A stretch of DNA of 5,922 nt from Verrucomicrobiaceae bacterium (GCA_947372405.1 CANBTO010000341.1:1-5922); one strand, 5' to 3'; shown: positions 1 to 5,922, counted from the first letter of the stretch. A program made the numbers and translations. The notes: generated by a model not told the origin, from the sequence alone.

Positions 1-349
1 CACGAGCTTCGACGCGCTTTTCGAAAACACGATAGATCTCCGTAGCCGCCGGCATGGATTTCCCTTGAAGCAGCATCGTGTGAAGCCTGTCACCATAATC
101 GGCCGTGAATTTGTCCACATCCTGCTGGGTGAAGTAAAGGCGCTGGAAATCAAGATCCTTGAGGTAATCACCCAGAAACCGCCGGCTCAATTCCTCATTG
201 AAAGGCAACCGGGCGAAATGGCTGTTCTGCAGCATGATTGCCATCTGTCTGCCCACCTCGTTGAAATCAGCCTGCTGCGCGATCGCAGAACAGGAAACGA
301 CGAGGAGAGAGGCGGCCGATGCGGCTTTGTGAAACCAGGAAATTGTCAT
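1..349 (-). CDS. Carboxy-terminal processing (tail-specific) protease, N-terminal fragment
   Basis: The gene starts with ATG at 349 and stays open to the left edge, giving 116 residues without a stop, so the product is truncated by the window. It begins with a secretion signal: a short basic n-region, a hydrophobic stretch around residues 9-19, and a possible signal peptidase I site after A22-I-A24. V17-V-S-C20 also fits a lipobox, so a lipoprotein is possible. Residues from about 40 onward resemble the N-terminal helical domain of E. coli Prc/Tsp: the part reading SRRFLGDYLKDLDFQ, then FTQQDVDKF, then a YGDRL segment and a helix reading EIYRVFEKRVEAR. Prc-family enzymes are periplasmic Ser/Lys proteases that trim or degrade envelope proteins from their C-termini. 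The PDZ domain and catalytic residues would lie beyond the window, so activity cannot be judged. No clear Shine-Dalgarno precedes the ATG. The hairpin just upstream suggests a unit separate from the EPS genes. Confidence 0.8.
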   Translation of the reverse strand, partial: MTISWFHKAASAASLLVVSCSAIAQQADFNEVGRQMAIMLQNSHFARLPFNEELSRRFLGDYLKDLDFQRLYFTQQDVDKFTADYGDRLHTMLLQGKSMPAATEIYRVFEKRVEAR

Positions 350-418
350 GAAGGTCAAACGGATCGTTGTTCGGAATGTTTCAAGAAACTGCCACGGCTT
401 TTGCGATTGTCGATTTCC

Positions 419-445
419 AAAACCCGGAATCCGGCTAATTCCGAG
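419..445 (-). terminator. Possible intrinsic terminator overlapping the stop of the PDZ gene
   Basis: On the minus strand CGGAAT (438-443) pairs with ATTCCG (425-430) around a 7-nt loop. One G-U and one further G-C pair extend it to about 8 bp (423-445), and TTTT (419-422) follows. The TAG stop of the PDZ gene (435-437) sits in the loop. The stem is only partly GC-rich and the U-run is short, so this may be a weak terminator or chance. Confidence 0.4.
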
Positions 446-1160
446 ACTTTCTGCGCTCTAGCCATTTGCGGAAATAGGCGTCTTTCGCAGCGCGCTCAGC
501 CGCGTCCAAATCAACATTGCTGGGGTCCATGAAGGGATCCAGAAACGGTTGATCCAAGATGGGCGGCCGCCTTCCCAGTTTCACTTCGACATCCATCAAA
601 CCACCATTGCGCATGACTTTCAGGGTCACCTTTGAACTTGGTTTCAACTGTCGGATTTTTTCACCGAAGGACAATGATGCAGCACCATCGTGCCACGCCT
701 GGTCACCCAAGCCGGCAATCAGATCATTCAACTGGAGGCCGGCCTGCTGGGCGGCCGAGTCGGGAACAACTTGTATCACCCGGATCACGCATCTCGGCTT
801 GGGGTCCCCGGGCACGTTCGCTAGTTCGTCCTGCATGCGAATTCCGATGTATCCCTCACCGTCCTTCAGATACTCGTCATTCACCAGATCACGAAGCACA
901 CCAGTGCATCTCTCGCGGACCTCCGGATCATCGGCCTCCTTCGACAGCCTGAGAAGCTCGTCAACAGCCGGATCAGCCTGACCACGCGCCCATTTCACCA
1001 ATTCGGACTGCGCGGCCTCCCGTTTGTGGAAATCCTCGGACTTCAGGTCGGCGAATATTGCGGGTGGAATTTCGATTGCCCATGAGTAGGCATCAGATAA
1101 AAAGAAAACCACAAAAGAAACCACCAAGGATTTCATCCTGCCCTGTTTTCTCCAATTCAT
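435..1160 (-). CDS. Secreted HEAT-like and PDZ-domain protein, no protease domain
   Basis: This 241-aa protein has a signal peptide: residues 9-28 are a Lys followed by a hydrophobic core ending in S-W-A, with cleavage likely before I29. Residues about 35-94 are helical and resemble an Armadillo/HEAT-like repeat, as in many verrucomicrobial and planctomycetal secreted proteins. Residues about 102-196 are a PDZ domain: the ligand-binding loop reads GYIGI (103-107), and the conserved stretch DSAAQQAGLQLNDLI follows at 134-148. The C-terminus is short, charged and basic. No catalytic domain is present, so it probably binds C-termini or acts as a scaffold or adaptor in the periplasm; that role is inferred. 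It lies 74 nt after the OPX gene on the same strand and may be its last operon partner. The start is uncertain: ATG at 1136 (M9) gives a more classical signal peptide and has purine-rich AGGGCAGG directly before it, while ATG at 1160 has only a GAG. Confidence 0.85.
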   Translation of the reverse strand: MNWRKQGRMKSLVVSFVVFFLSDAYSWAIEIPPAIFADLKSEDFHKREAAQSELVKWARGQADPAVDELLRLSKEADDPEVRERCTGVLRDLVNDEYLKDGEGYIGIRMQDELANVPGDPKPRCVIRVIQVVPDSAAQQAGLQLNDLIAGLGDQAWHDGAASLSFGEKIRQLKPSSKVTLKVMRNGGLMDVEVKLGRRPPILDQPFLDPFMDPSNVDLDAAERAAKDAYFRKWLERRKSRN

Positions 1161-1234
1161 CAGATCTCGTATTGTGCTTTTTTGCCGATTTTGAAATGAC
1201 GCATCGCACTCCGTTCGCCACTATCAATTTCGAA

Positions 1235-1798
1235 TCAATGACCTATCCAGTTTTTCTCCGGAACATCTATCGCATCGTCCGGCTCAAGAGGAACCTGTTG
1301 AAACTGAGATTTAGTGCAGTCATACGTCTTCATGCTGCCCTTTCGGGTCAACCTGACTCGATTCATGCTTCCGAATTCGGTAGGACCACCAGCTGCTTGA
1401 ATCGCCTGCCATAAGGTCAAGGTTCTGTTCCAGGGCTTGGGACCGGTTCCGCGCACCTGGCCGCCAACGTGCACAACTTGCTGCTCAATTGTTTTTGAGG
1501 AGGTGTCGATTACTTGGAAAGTCGGGTTGTTATAGATACCCGCAGCTTTGTAATGTGCCTGCAATGATTCGGCAAGCTGCTCTGCTCTCAAGCCGGCGGC
1601 TCTCACCTGACCAATGAATGGCATGTTGATCGTCCCGGCTTCGGACACCGGATAGATCGATTCGAACCGGCCCTTTTCCTCAGCTGGAACACCGGAAATG
1701 GTGATCTGAACGGCGCGCCCGGGCTGGATCTGGGCAAATACCGAAGAGGTGATAGATAAAACACAAAAAAGACCAAAAAATACAGTTTTTAGGTTCAT
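1235..1798 (-). CDS. Short polysaccharide export (Wza/OPX-type) protein
   Basis: This 187-aa protein has a Sec signal peptide (residues 1-22, cleavage after VFA) and no lipobox; C12 is preceded by Phe. Residues about 24-97 match the poly_export domain, with the family pattern IQPGRAVQITI, then YPVSEAGTINMPFIGQV (49-65) and an AEQLAESLQ helix. Residues about 106-155 form one SLBB-like domain, with VHVGGQVRGTGP (109-120) and LTLWQAIQAAGG (127-138). E. coli Wza is about twice as long and has further domains plus a C-terminal helix that makes the outer-membrane pore. None of these is present here, so this protein alone should not cross the outer membrane. It starts 21 nt after the Wzc-like gene, implying co-transcription and physical partnership. 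The usual order wza-wzb-wzc is reversed and no phosphatase gene lies between. Translation may use the motif CATACCCCAAT before the ATG, because no Shine-Dalgarno is visible. Confidence 0.92.
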   Translation of the reverse strand: MNLKTVFFGLFCVLSITSSVFAQIQPGRAVQITISGVPAEEKGRFESIYPVSEAGTINMPFIGQVRAAGLRAEQLAESLQAHYKAAGIYNNPTFQVIDTSSKTIEQQVVHVGGQVRGTGPKPWNRTLTLWQAIQAAGGPTEFGSMNRVRLTRKGSMKTYDCTKSQFQQVPLEPDDAIDVPEKNWIGH

Positions 1799-1802
1799 GG
1801 TG

Positions 1803-1813
1803 ATTGGGGTATG
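1803..1813 (-). promoter_or_regulatory. CAYACCCCAAT start-proximal motif, copy 1 (before OPX gene)
   Basis: The minus strand reads CATACCCCAAT, then CACC, then the ATG of the OPX gene. The same 11-nt motif, with one C/T difference, lies at exactly the same distance before the barrel gene (5384-5394). It cannot pair with the anti-Shine-Dalgarno sequence. A shared translational or post-transcriptional control element is inferred; chance is not excluded with two copies. Confidence 0.4.
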
Positions 1814-1819
1814 AAGTTC

Positions 1820-3988
1820 TCAGTAGAGTTCGGAGTCATTGCCACGACCTGACACCGAATTCGCCTTCGGAACTGAGGACGTGGAAGCAGCAAGCGGTGG
1901 CCCCACCTGCGCCTCGGCAGGTGCGTAATAGGTGTAATAACTGGTGTAGTATTGATACTGGCTGTCGCTGCGGACATCGACGTTGTTGAGAACCACTCCG
2001 ATGACATTGCCACCGACATTCTCCACCGCCTGCTTCACGCGCAGCAGCATGTTTCTTGGAAGTTTCCTGTGCTGCACCACCAGCATGGTGAGATCGACCT
2101 CGCTGGCGAGCACCGAAGCATCGCTGACACCCAGAATCGGAGGACTGTCTACAAGCACCAGATCGAAGCGTTGCTTGACGTCCTGGATCAACTCCGACAT
2201 GCGGCGAGAGTTGAGGATACCAGCAGCGTCGGCTGGCAGAATGCCGGATGGCATGAAATAGAGATTGTCCACCGGAGTTTGGAGGATCACATCCTCCAAC
2301 ATGAGTTCGGTGGTGAGATAGTTCGTGAGACCCACAGAATTATTGATGTCAAAGAACGTGTGGAGACGGGGGCGGCGCAAGTCCGCATCGATCATGAGCG
2401 TGGTATATCCGCCTTGGGCACATATATAGGCAAGATTGACCAGAGTGGTCGATTTACCCTCACCTGCACCACCGGAAACAACAGTGATGGCATTGTCTTC
2501 GGGATTCTTCCGGTTGAATTCGATGTTCGTGCGAAGAATACGGTAAGCCTCGGCGTCCGGGCTCATGCCGCTCTGCTTGTGAAGTATGCCGACGTCCTTC
2601 GGGATAACCGCCAGAACTGGAACTTGAAGATACCTCTCGACATCCTCAAGGGTCTTCACTGAGGTATCCAGATATTCGAGGAAAAACGCGATTCCAACAC
2701 CGAAGGTCAGACCGACCACAGCACCAAGCACCAGATTCATGGTAACATTGGGACTGACCGGGCTGTTTGAGATAACAGGTTGTTCATGGACTTCCACACT
2801 TTGACCGGGCATCTTGCTGCTGATCGTCTCGCCCATTTGTTTCAGCTTCATGGTCTGGAGCAACTGCTGGTCGGTCTCGAAGTCCCGTTTGGCATCCACG
2901 TAGTCCTGAGCATCCAATCCGCGCTTGATCGCCTCTTCACGTGTATCGTCCTTCATGACAGTCACACTTTTCAAGCGTTCCGTAGCCAAGTCTAACTGGG
3001 CCTTAAGGGTCGCTCTCAGGTTGACAACACCTTCATCGAGCTGTTTTTTCATGTTGCTGATTTGCTCAACCGTAGCCTTGACCGTAGGATGATTTTCACC
3101 CAGTCCATTGATTTTCAAGGTATCCAACTGGCGCTTGGTCTCCTGATATTGTGGGTAGAGGCTTTTGATGATGTTATTAGGCAAAGAAAGCCCCTCGGCA
3201 TAAACCATGAGTTGGTCACTGTCATACTTCATCAAGCTGCTGATCTGGCTTTCCAGTTGCATCTTTTCCTGCTCAAGCTGATGGAAAGTCTGCAGGGCGT
3301 CTTTCGCACCCTGATCCTCGTCCACCCCTCCATGATCATAAAATGAGTCGGTTCCCTTGTAAATGATGCCCTTGGTGCGCACGATGGTAGCGAGAACCTT
3401 CCTGCGTTCCTCCACCTTGTCCTCCTGGTCGCGGACCGCCTTGTTCAGTTCGTGTAGGGCCTGTTCCGCATCACGACTCTCGATTTCCGTCCGGTAGGCC
3501 TTGTATGCCTTGGCGACTTCCTCGGTGATGTCCCGGGCATCCACCTTGTTGGTGTGACGCACGGTTATTGAAATCAAATCCGTGCCACGGATGTTCTGGG
3601 TGTTGACGATTCCCTTGAGAATCCCCAGAGCCGACTCTTTGTCCACATTCCACCGGTTCACAAGTTCCAAGCCATCCACGACTTTTTCGAGTGAATTGCG
3701 GCTTTTAATCTTTTCAAATTCCGTGCCGAAGAACTGGGGCGTCATGCGGTTGGCCCCGGTGCTTTCCGTCATCATGCTTCCGAGAGGCGACATTCCCGCA
3801 ACACGTGGCTTCACTTCGATGATGGCCTCACTTTCGTATTTTTTCGGCATCACATAGGTAATGACCGCAGCGGTCATAAACACCAGTAGCAGGGTCAGCA
3901 GAATGATGCCGTAGCGGTTCTTGATCACCTGCCAGTAGTCCACCGCGTGCAGTGCGGCTTCGTTTTGTTGTGGAGCGGATGGATTCAT
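1820..3988 (-). CDS. Wzc-type polysaccharide co-polymerase and BY-family tyrosine autokinase
   Basis: This 722-aa inner-membrane protein has the standard Wzc layout. A Wzz-type N-terminus carries TM1 at about 27-47. The periplasmic region at about 50-415 is largely coiled coil and includes a GNVR-like part near 365-390. A Pro-rich SNSPVSP segment (407-413) precedes TM2 (about 417-437). The cytoplasmic BY-kinase follows: EX2RX2R motif E480..R483..R486, Walker A GGAGEGKST (506-514), Walker A' LMIDADLRRP (531-540) and Walker B VLVDSPP (611-617). The C-terminal tail has seven Tyr in 11 residues (678-688) plus a final Tyr722, the usual autophosphorylation sites. Such proteins control chain length and export through cycles of tyrosine phosphorylation and oligomer assembly. 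The ATG lacks a Shine-Dalgarno. A terminator-like hairpin lies about 45 nt upstream, so expression may be uncoupled from the barrel gene. Family assignment is firm; the polymer is unknown. Confidence 0.96.
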   Translation of the reverse strand: MNPSAPQQNEAALHAVDYWQVIKNRYGIILLTLLLVFMTAAVITYVMPKKYESEAIIEVKPRVAGMSPLGSMMTESTGANRMTPQFFGTEFEKIKSRNSLEKVVDGLELVNRWNVDKESALGILKGIVNTQNIRGTDLISITVRHTNKVDARDITEEVAKAYKAYRTEIESRDAEQALHELNKAVRDQEDKVEERRKVLATIVRTKGIIYKGTDSFYDHGGVDEDQGAKDALQTFHQLEQEKMQLESQISSLMKYDSDQLMVYAEGLSLPNNIIKSLYPQYQETKRQLDTLKINGLGENHPTVKATVEQISNMKKQLDEGVVNLRATLKAQLDLATERLKSVTVMKDDTREEAIKRGLDAQDYVDAKRDFETDQQLLQTMKLKQMGETISSKMPGQSVEVHEQPVISNSPVSPNVTMNLVLGAVVGLTFGVGIAFFLEYLDTSVKTLEDVERYLQVPVLAVIPKDVGILHKQSGMSPDAEAYRILRTNIEFNRKNPEDNAITVVSGGAGEGKSTTLVNLAYICAQGGYTTLMIDADLRRPRLHTFFDINNSVGLTNYLTTELMLEDVILQTPVDNLYFMPSGILPADAAGILNSRRMSELIQDVKQRFDLVLVDSPPILGVSDASVLASEVDLTMLVVQHRKLPRNMLLRVKQAVENVGGNVIGVVLNNVDVRSDSQYQYYTSYYTYYAPAEAQVGPPLAASTSSVPKANSVSGRGNDSELY

Positions 3989-3991
3989 AAG

Positions 3992-4010
3992 TTACAGTTT
4001 TTCACAGTTT
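3992..4010 (-). repeat. Tandem AAACTGT repeat just before the Wzc-like start
   Basis: On the minus strand AAACTGTGA is followed 10 nt later by AAACTGTAA, ending 3 nt before the ATG of the kinase gene. A period of one helical turn suits a DNA-binding protein or an RNA-level control site. The copies are short and A-rich, so chance similarity is quite possible. Confidence 0.3.
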
Positions 4011-4032
4011 GGTGGAAGTTCCAGTCGAAATG

Positions 4033-4064
4033 AAAACTCCCGCAATGAAAAACATTGCGGGAGT
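4033..4064 (-). terminator. Strong intrinsic terminator or attenuator between barrel and Wzc genes
   Basis: A perfect 12-bp inverted repeat (ACTCCCGCAATG at 4036-4047, CATTGCGGGAGT at 4053-4064) encloses a 5-nt loop. Read on the minus strand, the loop is UUUUU and the GC-rich base of the stem runs directly into UUUUCAUUU. The plus strand has no T-run after the stem, so it acts for leftward transcription only. It lies 58 nt after the stop of the barrel gene and about 45 nt before the Wzc-like ATG. It either ends the upstream transcript or meters read-through into the kinase and OPX genes. Confidence 0.8.
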
Positions 4065-4122
4065 CGTGATCAGGCAAGTGGTTTCGAAATATGGGCTTGG
4101 GGTTCAATAAATGGAGTCCGGA

Positions 4123-5379
4123 TCAGAATTCCGCGCTTAGGCCCACACTGATTCGATTCCGACTGTAATCCTGCCCGGCAATATCGGAGCTCGAGGTAGT
4201 GTAGTTGTAGGAAGCCCTACCGGTGAGAAACTGGTTGAATTTGATCGAAAAGCCAATATCCGCATTGATAACGTCCTCGTTTGTGTCGGGAATGGCACCA
4301 AGAAAAGGAGGTGTCGAAACCGAACGACCCGAGGAAAAACTGGTTGGAATATAGTCCAAACCGCAGAACACCGAAAACATCGGCGATATGGCATACTCGG
4401 CGGCAACACCGAAACGTAGAGTCTGAGTGTCATCATACTCCACCTGAGTGTCAGAGAGCCCGTCCCCGTTGGTATCCAAGCCCTGAACCGTATTGTAATT
4501 TTCGATGCCGTAGCGGGCAAACGACCTCACACTGAACTGTTGGGTGATTTGGGAGTTTAAAGCGAACTCCACATACGGGCTCGTGGAATTCGTTCCGTTG
4601 TTCACATCGTGAAGCTGCAAACCGGCTCTAACGATACCGATCGTGGTAGGACTGAACCTATGTTCCAACCCACCAAGAACGTACTGATCAGTTGTGTCAG
4701 ACGAAACTCCATTGCCGTAGGTCTGACTGTAACGATAGTCCGCAGTGAGGACAGTCTGCGGAGTAAGCTGATAGCGGAACTGATTGTAGAGTTCCCATGT
4801 GGCGCGGTCATTGTTGGAGATGCTCGGATAAGTGACCCCGGACAACACAAAGCCGGTATATGTGGCGAAGCGTTCGGTCCAGCGGTAACCCAAGGAATTG
4901 TCCGACGTCCAAAAGAAATACTCACCTACACTGCGGGAAGACGCATAGCCGTAGGAATAATCCGGCTCGAGCTCATATGAAACGAAGTTACGGCTTGAAA
5001 ACCTAAGACGTTCATTGAACCGATGGGTCAGATCGACTCCAAGACTTGACTGGCTGTTGTAGTTATCGACGCCCTGTGGAGCGTCCAGATAGTAAATCAG
5101 ACCCAGACGGCCGTAAACATCCCAAGTGGTCTGCGGCGTCATCGAGACAAACGATAGACCCACATAGGGATTGAGGGCGAAAGAACTGTTCTTGACCTCT
5201 TTGCCGGTGGCATCGATATACCCCGGATTCACATTGTCATCATATGTCACGTCTCCTCCCACAACCCATTTTAGCGGGAGTGACTCCTGGGCCTCATTGC
5301 CGACATAGTATAGTCCCTGGGCAGAAGCCGAACCTGCGGCCAGAAGTCCCAGAAAACCGAGTGGTATTTTGCGTTTCAT
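4123..5379 (-). CDS. Outer-membrane beta-barrel protein (BBP2-like), probable export porin
   Basis: This 418-aa protein has a clear signal peptide (residues 1-20, ending in SASA before Q21). The rest is alternating hydrophobic/polar strands rich in Tyr, Phe, Ser, Thr and Asn, with polar loops. The C-terminus RISVGLSAEF ends in Phe, as expected for insertion by the BAM complex. Length and pattern suit a barrel of about 16-18 strands and resemble putative beta-barrel porin 2 proteins encoded in EPS and exosortase-type loci. Residues D302-N304-D306-D310 form a DxNxDGxxD loop like calcium-binding loops, probably in an extracellular turn. Because the OPX protein downstream lacks an outer-membrane segment, this barrel is a good candidate for the polymer exit pore; that is inference. 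It is 55 nt after the upstream repeat-protein gene. The start ATG is preceded by the CACACCCCAAT motif and no Shine-Dalgarno. Confidence 0.88.
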   Translation of the reverse strand: MKRKIPLGFLGLLAAGSASAQGLYYVGNEAQESLPLKWVVGGDVTYDDNVNPGYIDATGKEVKNSSFALNPYVGLSFVSMTPQTTWDVYGRLGLIYYLDAPQGVDNYNSQSSLGVDLTHRFNERLRFSSRNFVSYELEPDYSYGYASSRSVGEYFFWTSDNSLGYRWTERFATYTGFVLSGVTYPSISNNDRATWELYNQFRYQLTPQTVLTADYRYSQTYGNGVSSDTTDQYVLGGLEHRFSPTTIGIVRAGLQLHDVNNGTNSTSPYVEFALNSQITQQFSVRSFARYGIENYNTVQGLDTNGDGLSDTQVEYDDTQTLRFGVAAEYAISPMFSVFCGLDYIPTSFSSGRSVSTPPFLGAIPDTNEDVINADIGFSIKFNQFLTGRASYNYTTSSSDIAGQDYSRNRISVGLSAEF

Positions 5380-5383
5380 GTCT

Positions 5384-5394
5384 ATTGGGGTGTG
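5384..5394 (-). promoter_or_regulatory. CAYACCCCAAT start-proximal motif, copy 2 (before barrel gene)
   Basis: The minus strand reads CACACCCCAAT, then AGAC, then the ATG of the barrel gene. The spacing to the start is identical to that of the copy before the OPX gene (1803-1813). The bases flanking the motif differ between the two sites, so this is not simply a longer duplicated segment. Confidence 0.4.
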
Positions 5395-5434
5395 GGTAAC
5401 AGAATTTGAAAATCAACTGCAGTCGTGCAAGCCT

Positions 5435-5922
5435 TCATGGATTGACACGAGTGACTTCCGGCGGATTGATGATAGCGGGTGGCAGAATCGGAATCAGCGG
5501 GGAGCCGCCGGGGCCTCCGGGATTCGGCCCGACAGGTCCTTGACCCGGGAAGTCGAGAGGGTTCGGCATGGCAGCTGTTTCACCGGGAGCGTTGGCACCT
5601 TTTGCATCCTTCGAACTGTGCGCGGCCTCTCCTCGATTTGGGTCGAGCTTGGCAAGCACTGCTTGGACTTGAGCAAGAGAGTCGGGAGCGACAGCGACAG
5701 CGCACTGGGCGATCAAACGCATTTGGTCCGGTGCGGCCGTGACCGCAGCCTCAACGATTGCAGCAACCGTTTCAGGCTTGGCTTGAGCTCCTTCAATCGA
5801 AGCCTTTACGATCTCACATGAACAAGAAGGAGAGGCGGCGACCTCGTTCGAGACGATTTCAAGAACCTTGGACTGCTCGGCGGCTACCTGGTGCTTCACG
5901 GTAAGGTAGAGCTTCAGGCAGT
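5435..5922 (-). CDS. Ala-rich repeat protein with Pro/Gly-rich tail, 3' part only
   Basis: The frame is open to the right edge, so the true start probably lies outside. A GTG at 5899 is the first possible start in the window, but the seven codons before it (C-L-K-L-Y-L-T) continue naturally into the protein. Numbered from the GTG, residues 42-86 are three exact 15-residue units, each starting with Pro: PETVAAIVEAAVTAA, PDQMRLIAQCAVAVA, PDSLAQVQAVLAKLD. A related longer unit with two Cys (C26, C28) starts at P24. These should form short amphipathic helices broken by Pro. Residues about 87-110 are a polar linker and 111-154 a Pro/Gly/Asn-rich, probably disordered tail. I do not recognise a named family; similar Ala-rich secreted proteins seem to occur in Verrucomicrobia. 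Its place 55 nt before the barrel gene suggests co-transcription and an envelope or polymer-related role, which is unproven. Confidence 0.7.
   Translation of the reverse strand, partial: CLKLYLTVKHQVAAEQSKVLEIVSNEVAASPSCSCEIVKASIEGAQAKPETVAAIVEAAVTAAPDQMRLIAQCAVAVAPDSLAQVQAVLAKLDPNRGEAAHSSKDAKGANAPGETAAMPNPLDFPGQGPVGPNPGGPGGSPLIPILPPAIINPPEVTRVNP

Noticed and set aside
350..434. Inverted repeat GTTTC-AA-GAAAC before the Prc-like gene as terminator or operator
   Set aside because: A 5-bp stem with a 2-nt loop is too small to form a terminator, and a single short dyad is not enough to claim an operator.
65..532. Plus-strand open frame of 155 codons
   Set aside because: It lies opposite the Prc-like protease N-terminus and the end of the PDZ gene, has no recognisable domain or signal, and its composition looks like antisense of coding sequence.
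1161..1234. Promoter or terminator in the gap between the OPX and PDZ genes
   Set aside because: A TTGATA-like box is present but no fitting -10 box follows, and no stable hairpin with a U-run is visible.
1952..2662. Plus-strand open frame of 236 codons
   Set aside because: It is antisense to the conserved kinase domain and has no family resemblance; the kinase motifs on the other strand are unmistakable.
4002..4055. 17-codon minus-strand frame starting inside the terminator hairpin, a possible leader peptide
   Set aside because: It has no ribosome-binding site, starts within the stem and shows no regulatory codon run; chance is the simplest explanation.
5380..5434. Possible promoter TTGCAC-17 nt-AAATTC before the barrel gene
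   Set aside because: The -10 match is poor, and the gap is short enough for simple co-transcription with the upstream gene.

Overview
The window is a tightly packed, minus-strand stretch of a Gram-negative chromosome carrying part of an exopolysaccharide (EPS) or capsule export locus. It looks like Verrucomicrobia (Luteolibacter/Haloferula/Prosthecobacter-like). That placement is an inference from protein style: an Ala-rich secreted repeat protein, a BBP2-like outer-membrane barrel, a short Wza-like protein, start sites mostly lacking a Shine-Dalgarno sequence, and roughly even base composition. No RNA gene, IS element, CRISPR array or convincing plus-strand gene was seen.

In transcription order (right to left) the layout is: (1) 5435-5922, the 3' part of a secreted protein with three Pro-phased 15-residue helical repeats and a Pro/Gly-rich tail, running off the right edge; (2) 4123-5379, a 418-aa outer-membrane beta-barrel with a signal peptide, a terminal Phe and one Ca-binding-like Asp loop; (3) a 134-nt gap with a perfect 12-bp hairpin followed by a short U-run, i.e. 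an intrinsic terminator or attenuator, and then a tandem AAACTGT repeat; (4) 1820-3988, a 722-aa Wzc-type co-polymerase fused to a BY-family tyrosine kinase with a Tyr-rich tail; (5) 1235-1798, a very short (187 aa) Wza/OPX-type export protein, 21 nt after the kinase; (6) 435-1160, a secreted HEAT-like plus PDZ protein with no protease domain, whose stop codon lies in the loop of a possible terminator; (7) 1-349, the first 116 residues of a Prc/tail-specific protease that runs off the left edge.

Genes 2, 4 and 5 form a plausible trans-envelope export path. The Wzc protein would regulate chain length and polymerisation at the inner membrane. The short OPX protein would span part of the periplasm. 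The barrel would supply the outer-membrane pore that the OPX protein is too short to make. No glycosyltransferase, flippase, polymerase or phosphatase lies in the window, so the polymer cannot be named. The most noteworthy non-coding signals are the strong terminator inside the apparent operon and an 11-nt motif, CAYACCCCAAT, found exactly 4 nt before the start codons of both the barrel and the OPX gene.
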